Source of the DNA: Flavobacterium ichthyis
GTDB taxonomy: Bacteria > Bacteroidota > Bacteroidia > Flavobacteriales > Flavobacteriaceae
Assembly (NCBI RefSeq): GCF_009915155.1
Contig: NZ_JAABLM010000008.1
Location: 62,001 to 126,000, forward strand
Length of the DNA stretch: 64,000 nt
Direction of reading: 5' to 3'
The notes below the pieces were generated by a model that saw nothing but the letters and a program-made list of their open reading frames with translations, did not search any database and was not told the origin of the DNA. The position numbers were made by a program, and so were the translations under genes. Of this stretch, positions 7,533 to 14,379 are shown in pieces (position 1 is the first letter of the stretch; every line of letters begins with the position of its first letter).

Positions 7533-8276
7533 ATGGCACAATGGACAGAAAGAGCAGAATTGCTTTATAAACCAGAAGGATTGCAAAAATTAAAAAATGC
7601 GCACGTTTTAATTGTGGGCGTGGGGGGTGTTGGCTCGTTTGCTGCCGAATTTATAGCTCGTGCTGGCGTTGGAAAAATCACAATCGTTGATGGAGATGTG
7701 GTCGATATTACCAATATTAACCGCCAACTTCCGGCTTTACATTCCACGGTTGGTCAACCCAAAGTGGACATCGTTGGCGATCGATTGATGGACATCAATC
7801 CCGAGTTAAAATTGACAAAAATCAAAGAATTTTTAGAGCCGGAACGTGCCGCCGAAATCATTTCGAAAGAGTACGATTACGTGATGGATTGCATTGACAG
7901 TTTGACACCAAAACTCAATTTGATTTTAACATGCAAAAGAAAAAAAGTCCGCATCATCAGTAGCATGGGAGCCGGTGGAAAGTTAGATGCTTCACAAGTT
8001 AAAGTAACTGACATCAGTAAAACGCGCAATTGTCATTTGGCAAAAGCCATGAAAAAAAAGTTGAGAAAACATAACATTCAAAAAGGCGTAAAAGTGGTTT
8101 TTTCTACGGAAATTCAGGATGTGGAAAGTTTAAAAATGACTGACGGAACCAATTTCAAAAAATCTTTTTACGGCACAAGTAGTTACATGCCAGGGCTTTT
8201 TGGACTTCATGCTTCTGCGGTGGTAATTAATTTTTTGCTCAAACAAGAAACTGAAAACAACGAAATCAATGATTAA
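7533..8276 (+). CDS. tcdA: tRNA threonylcarbamoyladenosine dehydratase
   Basis: 247-residue member of the ThiF/MoeB/E1-like superfamily. The ATP-binding loop GVGGVGSFAAEFIARAG is at residues 30-46, followed by VDGDVVDITNINRQ, DCIDSLTPK near 128, and SSMGAGGKLDASQVKVTDISKT typical of TcdA/CsdL. TcdA cyclises t6A37 of ANN-decoding tRNAs to ct6A. The stop codon overlaps the start of the following HAD gene by 8 nt, so translation is probably coupled. The window also holds tsaE (t6A synthesis) at 38722. Confidence 0.92.
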   Translation: MAQWTERAELLYKPEGLQKLKNAHVLIVGVGGVGSFAAEFIARAGVGKITIVDGDVVDITNINRQLPALHSTVGQPKVDIVGDRLMDINPELKLTKIKEFLEPERAAEIISKEYDYVMDCIDSLTPKLNLILTCKRKKVRIISSMGAGGKLDASQVKVTDISKTRNCHLAKAMKKKLRKHNIQKGVKVVFSTEIQDVESLKMTDGTNFKKSFYGTSSYMPGLFGLHASAVVINFLLKQETENNEIND

Positions 8277-8928
8277 AACTGTAATTTTTGATATGGATGG
8301 CGTAATTGTGGACACAGAACCAGTACATCGTTACGCTTATTTTCAACATTTTGACGAACTTAAAATTCCTGTTGATGACGCACTTTTTGCTACTTTCACA
8401 GGAAATTCTACGCGAAATGTTTTTCAAAAATTAAAAGAAAAATTTTTGTTGGAATACGAAGTGGAAGATTTAATTCAGCGGAAGCGAAACATTTTTAACA
8501 ACGCCTTCGATAATAAGGAGGACCTATATCTTTTGGAAGGTGTAGAAAATTTAATTAAAAATCTACATTTTGCTGGATTTGAATTAATTGTAGCTTCATC
8601 TGCTTCAAAAGTGACGATTGATAGGGTTTTCAAAAGATTCAATTTGTACCGCTATTTTTCGTGCATTGTGAGTGGCGAAGATTTCCCAAAATCAAAACCA
8701 GATCCTGCCATTTTTTTGCATGCTGTTGCCATTTCAACTTCTAAAAAAAGTGAATGTATCGTGATTGAAGACAGTAAAAATGGAGTAGAAGCTGCTAAAG
8801 CTGCAGGAATTTTTTGCGTGGGTTACAATAGTGAACATTCCAAGTTACAGGATTTATCAAAAGCTGATTTAATAATAAATCATTTTAGCGAACTTTCTCC
8901 AGAAATAATTCAAAGTTTAACCCAGTGA
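8269..8928 (+). CDS. HAD hydrolase, beta-phosphoglucomutase-like (copy 1)
   Basis: 219 residues. HAD motif I is DMDGVIVDTEPVH (nucleophile D8, acid D10), motif II is the SS of VASSASK, motif III is SKPDPAIF with its Lys, and motif IV is VIEDSKNGVEAAKAAG. The alpha-helical C1 cap lies between residues 15 and 85. This subgroup covers phosphosugar mutases and phosphatases; the substrate cannot be read from sequence. It overlaps tcdA by 8 nt and the next paralogue by 4 nt. Confidence 0.88.
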   Translation: MIKTVIFDMDGVIVDTEPVHRYAYFQHFDELKIPVDDALFATFTGNSTRNVFQKLKEKFLLEYEVEDLIQRKRNIFNNAFDNKEDLYLLEGVENLIKNLHFAGFELIVASSASKVTIDRVFKRFNLYRYFSCIVSGEDFPKSKPDPAIFLHAVAISTSKKSECIVIEDSKNGVEAAKAAGIFCVGYNSEHSKLQDLSKADLIINHFSELSPEIIQSLTQ

Positions 8929-9584
8929 TTAAAACAGTAATTTTCGATATGGATGGTGTTTTGATAGACACCGAACCTGTTCATTATCAAGTAAGTAATC
9001 AACATTTTAAAAATTTAAATATCGAAGTTCCCGATGAATTATACCATACTTTTACCGGTAGTTCGAACAAAATGATTTACCAAAAAATAAAAAATCATTT
9101 TAATTTATCACAAGATATTACCAATTTAATTGGAGATAAAAACCATCTATTTTTCGACGCTTTCGCAAAAGATACTCGTTTATCGTTAATGCCTGGCGTG
9201 AAAGATTTAATTATCGAGTTACATCAAAACGGAATCCAACTGATTGTGGCCTCTTCTTCTGAAATGGAAATCATCGATTTGGTTTTTGATAGATTTGGTT
9301 TAAACCCATATTTTTCATATAAAATTAGTGGGAATGATTTTCCAGAATCTAAACCCAATCCGGCGATTTTTAACAAAGCAGTCGAACTTTCGAATCATCA
9401 AAAAACCGAATGTATCGTGATTGAAGACAGCACTAACGGAATTGCGGCTGCCAAAGCCGCCGGAATTTTTTGCATCGCTTACAATGGCAAAAGTGGCGTT
9501 GGACAAAACCAACAAAAAGCTGACAAAATTATTACAGATTTTTCAGATTTAAGCTATGAAAAAATAAAGGTAATTAATTTATAA
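8925..9584 (+). CDS. HAD hydrolase, beta-phosphoglucomutase-like (copy 2, GTG start)
   Basis: 219 residues, the same length as the preceding protein and clearly its tandem duplicate: DMDGVLIDTEPVH, ASSSEMEIIDLVFDRFGL, PESKPNPAIF and VIEDSTNGIAAAKAAGIFC line up without gaps over most of the length. GTG at 8925 overlaps the previous TGA as GTGA, so translation is likely coupled. The cap domain (residues 15-85) differs most, which points to different substrates. It ends directly against the photolyase gene of the other strand with no gap. Confidence 0.88.
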   Translation: MIKTVIFDMDGVLIDTEPVHYQVSNQHFKNLNIEVPDELYHTFTGSSNKMIYQKIKNHFNLSQDITNLIGDKNHLFFDAFAKDTRLSLMPGVKDLIIELHQNGIQLIVASSSEMEIIDLVFDRFGLNPYFSYKISGNDFPESKPNPAIFNKAVELSNHQKTECIVIEDSTNGIAAAKAAGIFCIAYNGKSGVGQNQQKADKIITDFSDLSYEKIKVINL

Positions 9585-10865
9585 TCAACCTACTGCTTTC
9601 TTATAAACCTCCAAAGCACGTTCGCGAGCTTCTTTGTGATCTACCATAGGTTTATACTCTAGATCCTGAAATTCAGGGACATATTTTTTAATGTACTTTA
9701 AATCTTTGTCAAATTTTTTGGTTTGTTCCGCAGGGTTGAAAATTCGGAAATATGGAGCAGCATCAACACCACTTCCTGCAGCCCATTGCCAATTTCCCAC
9801 GTTGCTGGATTGTTCGTAATCTAATAATTTTTCGGCAAAATAAGCTTCTCCCCAACGCCAGTCAATCAGTAAATGTTTGCACAAAAAACTTGCCACCACC
9901 ATTCTCACGCGATTGTGCATCGTTCCAGTTTCGTTTAATTGTCGCATTCCTGCATCAACAATGGGATATCCGGTTTTACCATTTTTCCAGAGCTCGAATT
10001 CTTTTTCGTTGTTGCGCCACTTGATTTTATCGTATTTCGGGCGAAAACTATTAGAAACCGTTTCAGGGAAATGCCATAATATTTGCATAAAAAATTCCCT
10101 CCAAATTAATTCGTTCAAAAAAGTTTTTTCTCGAGATGAGTTAGCTTTTTCAACCATTTCGCGGACACTTACCTTTCCAAACCGCAAATACGGACTCAAT
10201 CCAGTAGTACCATCAATAGCTGGAAAATCTCTAGTTTCCTTATAATTTTCAATGATTTTTTTAGAAACATCAAATGGTTGAACTTGAATTTTAGATTTTT
10301 CAAACCCCATCTCTTTTAAACTCAAAAAATTGTAATCGTGTGAAACAATTTCCGACAAATTTTTTTCTGATGGAAAATTTTCTAATTTTTTGGTATTAAA
10401 AGTTTGTTTCCACTTGTTAGCAAAAGGCGTAAAAACCACATAAGGTTTGCCGTCGTCTTTCACGATTTCGTCTTTTTCAAAAATCACTTGGTCTTTAAAC
10501 GTTTGAAAATCAACATTTTTTTTACTTAAAAATTGTTTTATTTCTGCGTCACGTTTTTTAGCATACGGCTCATAATCAACATTGGTAAAAACTTTTTCGA
10601 TTTTGTTTTCTTTCAAAAGTTTTGAAAAAATGGTCGAAGGGTTTCCTTTAAAAACGGCTAATGATTTTTTATGTTTTTTAAATTCAGTTTGCATCTCTTC
10701 GAGTAAACTAAATATGAAGGTTAATCTTGCATCATTTTTTGGCAAATCTTCTAAAATATTTTCATCAAAAATAAAAATGGGCAATGTTTCGCCATCACTT
10801 AAAGCCTTATAAAACCCATGATTGTCGTGCAATCTTAAGTCTCTTCTAAACCAAAAAATATTCAT
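9585..10865 (-). CDS. Deoxyribodipyrimidine photolyase / cryptochrome family protein
   Basis: 426 residues. The N-terminal antenna-binding alpha/beta domain opens with FWFRRDLRLHDNHGF. The C-terminal FAD domain shows NELIWREFFMQI, GYPIVDAGMRQL, HNRVRMVVASFL, and SSNVGNWQWAAGSGVDAAPY, all standard for class I photolyases. The enzyme would repair UV pyrimidine dimers in light. It is translated with the SRPBCC gene in front of it (TAATG overlap). A signalling cryptochrome cannot be excluded, but the Trp-rich FAD region supports repair. Confidence 0.9.
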   Translation of the reverse strand: MNIFWFRRDLRLHDNHGFYKALSDGETLPIFIFDENILEDLPKNDARLTFIFSLLEEMQTEFKKHKKSLAVFKGNPSTIFSKLLKENKIEKVFTNVDYEPYAKKRDAEIKQFLSKKNVDFQTFKDQVIFEKDEIVKDDGKPYVVFTPFANKWKQTFNTKKLENFPSEKNLSEIVSHDYNFLSLKEMGFEKSKIQVQPFDVSKKIIENYKETRDFPAIDGTTGLSPYLRFGKVSVREMVEKANSSREKTFLNELIWREFFMQILWHFPETVSNSFRPKYDKIKWRNNEKEFELWKNGKTGYPIVDAGMRQLNETGTMHNRVRMVVASFLCKHLLIDWRWGEAYFAEKLLDYEQSSNVGNWQWAAGSGVDAAPYFRIFNPAEQTKKFDKDLKYIKKYVPEFQDLEYKPMVDHKEARERALEVYKKAVG

Positions 10866-11332
10866 TAGCCTGGGTATTTTCCAAAAAGTTCAACTAAAGT
10901 TTTTTCTCTGAAATTAAATATTTCTTCCAATTTTGGCTTTACTAAAATAGGGTGGAAGAGATCTCCTAAAAATCCCATAGGCAACTTGTAATGAACTGTA
11001 TCTTCCATTTCAACGCCACTTTCAATTTCTCTTAAAAAATGTTTATGATGCCAAAAAGCATACGGTCCGAAACGTTGTTCATCGACAAAAAATGTTTTTG
11101 GATTTACGTGCGTAATTTCCGTGACCCATTCCATGGAAATATTAAAAATAGGGGTAATTTTATAATGGATAATCTGACCTGCAAACATTTCTTTTTCGTC
11201 TCCAGAAATCGTTTTAAACCCCATTGAATCTGGCGTGATGCGTTGCAAATTTTTTGGGTTTGAGATAAATTCCCAAGCTTCGTCCATGGTAATTGGAAGC
11301 CTTTGTACTTTATGTAAACTATGCAATGCCAT
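10865..11332 (-). CDS. SRPBCC (START-like) ligand-binding protein
   Basis: 155 residues with the fold pattern of the SRPBCC superfamily: LPITMDEAWEFISNPKNLQRITP at residues 12-35, then alternating strands with WVTEITHVNPKTFFVDEQRFGPYAFWHHKHFL near 68-100, and a long C-terminal helix. These proteins bind hydrophobic ligands. The ligand is unknown. Its stop overlaps the photolyase start, so the two are one operon; I recall the pair being conserved in flavobacteria. The name CDP-paratose epimerase sometimes given to this family is not supported by any dehydrogenase motif. Confidence 0.78.
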   Translation of the reverse strand: MALHSLHKVQRLPITMDEAWEFISNPKNLQRITPDSMGFKTISGDEKEMFAGQIIHYKITPIFNISMEWVTEITHVNPKTFFVDEQRFGPYAFWHHKHFLREIESGVEMEDTVHYKLPMGFLGDLFHPILVKPKLEEIFNFREKTLVELFGKYPG

Positions 11333-11440
11333 AATATTTTTTTTATTAATCCAAATTTAATGTAAACAACCGAAATACTTACATATTTTTTGGGAAGAAT
11401 TAACTAAATTCGCATACACTAATTTTAAATATTTCATACA

Positions 11441-12298
11441 ATGAAAAAAATAATAGTTGCCGCAGGTTTGCTTTTTTTTGCGTTAGGTACAAATGCACAA
11501 GTTAAAGCTCCGGCTCCAAGTCCCAAAGCAGAAATTCACCAAGTTGTAGGCTTAACTGATGTGCAACTCGAATATTCTCGACCAAGTGCAAAAGGCCGAA
11601 TTATATTTGGTGATTTAGTACCTTTTGGGAAAATGTGGAGAACAGGTGCAAATGCTAATTCAATCATTACTTTTAGTGAAGATGTTAGCATTGGTGGCAA
11701 ACCTGTAAAAAAGGGAAGTTACGCCATTTTTACAGTTCCAAAAATAGACTCGTGGGATGTCATTTTTTACAGCGATACTAATAATTGGGGACTTCCGGAA
11801 GAATTTTCTGATGCAAAAGTGGCAGCAAGAGTTACAGTAAAACCAGAAACTATCAACCGCCACATCGAAACCTTTACAATCGATTTCAATAATTTAGAGA
11901 ACAACAGCGGTGTTTTACAAATCTCATGGGAAAAAACCGTAGTTCCTGTGAAAATTGACGTAAACACAGAAAAAACTGCCATTGCAAGCATCGAAGCGAC
12001 TCTTAATGGTCCAACGGCAAACGACCTTTATTCGGCAGCACAATACTATTATCAAGCGAGTTTAGATCAAGCGAAAGCCTTGACTTGGGTAAATGGTGCC
12101 ATCGAAAAAGCCTCTCAAAACGGAAAAGAAGCACCATTTTGGTATTTGCGTTTAAAATCTTTAATTCAAGCAAAAAAAGGTGACAAAAAAGGTGCAATCG
12201 AAACCGCAAAAATGTCTCTTGCTGCAGCAGAAAAAGCCAACAATGCCGATTATGTAAAGATGAACAAAGACAGCATTGCAGAGTGGAGCAAGAAATAA
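11441..12298 (+). CDS. Secreted DUF2911 protein
   Basis: 285 residues with a signal peptide (MKKIIVAAGLLFFALGTNAQ). The DUF2911 core spans about residues 25-170: VQLEYSRPSAKGRIIFGDLVPFGKMWRTGANA, GSYAIFTVPKIDSWDVIFYSD and a beta-rich end. A C-terminal helical TPR-like part (residues 185-285) follows. Function of DUF2911 is unknown; its proteins are common in Bacteroidota periplasms. It is a single-gene unit ended by the terminator at 12319. Confidence 0.85.
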   Translation: MKKIIVAAGLLFFALGTNAQVKAPAPSPKAEIHQVVGLTDVQLEYSRPSAKGRIIFGDLVPFGKMWRTGANANSIITFSEDVSIGGKPVKKGSYAIFTVPKIDSWDVIFYSDTNNWGLPEEFSDAKVAARVTVKPETINRHIETFTIDFNNLENNSGVLQISWEKTVVPVKIDVNTEKTAIASIEATLNGPTANDLYSAAQYYYQASLDQAKALTWVNGAIEKASQNGKEAPFWYLRLKSLIQAKKGDKKGAIETAKMSLAAAEKANNADYVKMNKDSIAEWSKK

Positions 12299-12318
12299 TT
12301 TCTACTTAAAAACTACAA

Positions 12319-12358
12319 AAATCCGGTTGAAATTAACTTCAATCGGATTTTTTTTTTT
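12319..12358 (+). terminator. Terminator after the DUF2911 gene
   Basis: A 13-bp stem (12319-12331 with 12338-12350, one G-T pair) and a 6-nt loop, followed by about eight further Ts. Confidence 0.87.
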
Positions 12359-12501
12359 GGCGTTCCCCAATTTAAAAACCAAGTGCAAAACAATACAATA
12401 CTGCAAAAATTGGGTCGGGCTTTCGCCACTCGCAGTTTTTTTTGGTTCCACTTCGTTACACCAAAATAAACGAGCTCAAACAAAGGCTCAATCCCTAACG
12501 C
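12357..12501. repeat. Branched intergenic element (GGCGTT ... AACGC)
   Basis: The ends GCGTT (near 12360) and AACGC (near 12500) can pair. Inside, CCCAATTT and AAATTGGG form one arm. A second region, GGGTCGGGCTTTCGCC to GGCTCAATCCC, could form another around a TTGGT...ACCAA hairpin. I recall elements with the same conserved parts (GGGTCGGGCT and CAATCCCTAACGC) and variable internal arms scattered in flavobacterial genomes. It fills the gap between convergent genes. No protein is encoded here. Confidence 0.5.
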
Positions 12502-12521
12502 AAATCGTGCTTGCATGAAAA

Positions 12522-14255
12522 TTAATTTTCCACCGGAATCATTTTGCCATTAATCCTATTTTTTAAATATTGGAACAACAACGAAAGGCTAATGGTAATC
12601 ACCACTCCAATAAAATTCAACCACAAATAACTCAGTTTTTCTTTTCCTGGAGGATAAATAAAAATCGCCAAATAATAAATTACAAAAATCGCTAACTGAC
12701 TGATTACCGCAGCCCAAAAAACAGCCTTTGCTTTCACATATTTAAAGTAAAATGCTACCAAGAAAATTCCTAAAATCGTACCGTAAAATATTGAACCAAT
12801 GATGTTTACAAACTGAATTAAGTTTTCAAACAACGTCCCAAAACAAGCAAAAAGTATGGCAATAATTCCCCAAAGTAAAGTGAAACCTTTAGATGCTTTT
12901 ACAAAATGCGTTTCAGATTTTTCGGTTTTGACATTTCTTTTATAAATATCAATCACAGTTGTTGATGCCAAAGCATTAATCCCTGCCGCGGTTGATGACA
13001 TTGCCGCACAAATAATTACCGCTAACAATAATCCAATAAAACCTTTTGGTAAATAATTAGTAATAAAGTGGATAAATACATAATCACTATCAGTAGTTTT
13101 ATTTTTATTGTTGGCTTTACTAATTAAAATTTTGGCATTTTCACGCAACGTTTTTTCACGTTCTCCAAGAGCAATCATTCTGTTTTTCAATACTTTATTA
13201 TCAGTTCCAATATTTAATTGATTGGCATAATTCAATGTGATTTCCTTTTTTTCATCGGCAACTTGAACTAATTCGCTTTCTAACTTTTTATAATCTTCGG
13301 CATAAATAGATTTTTCAATACTTGCCTGACTATTCGGATTAAAATTGATGGGGACTTGTTGGAACTGGAAAAAAACATACACCATTACACCAATTAACAA
13401 TATAAAAAACTGCATGGGTACTTTTAATAATGCATTGAATATTAATCCCATTTGACTTTCTCTCACAGATTTTCCAGACAAATATCTTTGTGCTTGCGAT
13501 TGATCCGTCCCGAAATAGGATAGACCCAAAAAAAGTCCGCCTGTAATTCCGGTCCAAACTGTATATCTTTTTTCTTTATCAAATGAAAAATCGAGAATTT
13601 CCATTTTGTTGTTCACGCCCGCAATTTGCAAAGCATTGTTAAACGAAACTTCTTCCGGCAACAAATTTAAAATTATAAAAAAAGCCACGAACATTCCCAG
13701 CATTATAATGAACATTTGCTGTTTATGGGTGACATTTACGGCTTTAGTCCCACCTGTCATTGTGTAAATAATCACTAAAATTCCTATGAAAAGATTCATT
13801 AAATTCAAGTTCCATCCTAAAATTGATGATAAAATAATGGCAGGAGCATAAATTGTAATTCCGGTAGAAAATCCTCTTTGCACTAAAAATAAAACGGCTG
13901 CTAATGATCTAGTTTTTAGGTCAAAACGTTGTTCCAAAAATTCATAAACCGTGTAAACGCGCAAGTAATGAAAAATCGGGATGAATGTGATACAAATAAT
14001 AATCATCGCTAAGGGTTGTCCAAAATAAAATTGCACAAATCCCATTCCGTCATTATAAGCTTGTCCGGGTGTAGAAAGAAAAGTGATGGCACTAGCTTGT
14101 GTTGCCATCACCGAAATACCTATCGTGTACCAAGGCGTTTCGTTATTTCCTAAAATAAAATCTTGTACGTTTTTACTTCCACGTGTTTTCCAAGCACCAT
14201 AAAAAGTGATGAATAATAGCGTGAGAATCAAGATAATCCAATCAATTGTTTGCAT
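12522..14255 (-). CDS. Sodium:solute symporter (SSS/SLC5 family)
   Basis: 577 residues with about 13 membrane segments starting at residue 5. Family motifs include FILGNNETPWYTIGISVMATQASAITFLSTPGQAY near 35-70 and a YxxxFLEQRFDLKTRSLAA loop near 125. A large polar insert (residues about 325-405) separates two membrane bundles, as in the Bacteroidota subgroup. The substrate is not readable from sequence. It is the last gene of an operon after a 35-residue membrane protein (3-nt gap) and a PIG-L deacetylase, so a sugar-derived solute is possible. Confidence 0.9.
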   Translation of the reverse strand: MQTIDWIILILTLLFITFYGAWKTRGSKNVQDFILGNNETPWYTIGISVMATQASAITFLSTPGQAYNDGMGFVQFYFGQPLAMIIICITFIPIFHYLRVYTVYEFLEQRFDLKTRSLAAVLFLVQRGFSTGITIYAPAIILSSILGWNLNLMNLFIGILVIIYTMTGGTKAVNVTHKQQMFIIMLGMFVAFFIILNLLPEEVSFNNALQIAGVNNKMEILDFSFDKEKRYTVWTGITGGLFLGLSYFGTDQSQAQRYLSGKSVRESQMGLIFNALLKVPMQFFILLIGVMVYVFFQFQQVPINFNPNSQASIEKSIYAEDYKKLESELVQVADEKKEITLNYANQLNIGTDNKVLKNRMIALGEREKTLRENAKILISKANNKNKTTDSDYVFIHFITNYLPKGFIGLLLAVIICAAMSSTAAGINALASTTVIDIYKRNVKTEKSETHFVKASKGFTLLWGIIAILFACFGTLFENLIQFVNIIGSIFYGTILGIFLVAFYFKYVKAKAVFWAAVISQLAIFVIYYLAIFIYPPGKEKLSYLWLNFIGVVITISLSLLFQYLKNRINGKMIPVEN

Positions 14256-14258
14256 CGG

Positions 14259-14366
14259 CTACGAAAAATATTGCATGATAAAATAGAAAATTGCAATGTA
14301 CAACGCGTTCATGAGCAACACGATTGTGTAATTTTTTTTCCATTTTTTGAGGTTATTTTTTTCCAT
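14259..14366 (-). CDS. 35-residue single-pass membrane microprotein
   Basis: Starts MEKNNLKKWKKNYTIV and continues LLMNALYIAIFYFIMQYFS to its stop: a basic N-terminus and one membrane helix (residues 15-33). By the positive-inside rule the N-terminus would face the cytoplasm. It sits 13 nt after the PIG-L gene and 3 nt before the symporter. Small helix proteins accompany some SSS transporters (for example the YhdT-PanF pair), so an accessory role for the symporter is a reasonable guess, not shown. Confidence 0.7.
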   Translation of the reverse strand: MEKNNLKKWKKNYTIVLLMNALYIAIFYFIMQYFS

Positions 14367-14379
14367 CGAAATCAAAATT

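Noticed and set aside
12357..12501. Integron attC site
   Set aside because: The ends are GCGTT...AACGC, the opposite of the RYYYAAC...GTTRRRY order of attC.
12276..12518. Frames of 67-80 codons on both strands over the terminator and repeat
   Set aside because: They run through a strong terminator hairpin and the branched element, and have no sensible composition.
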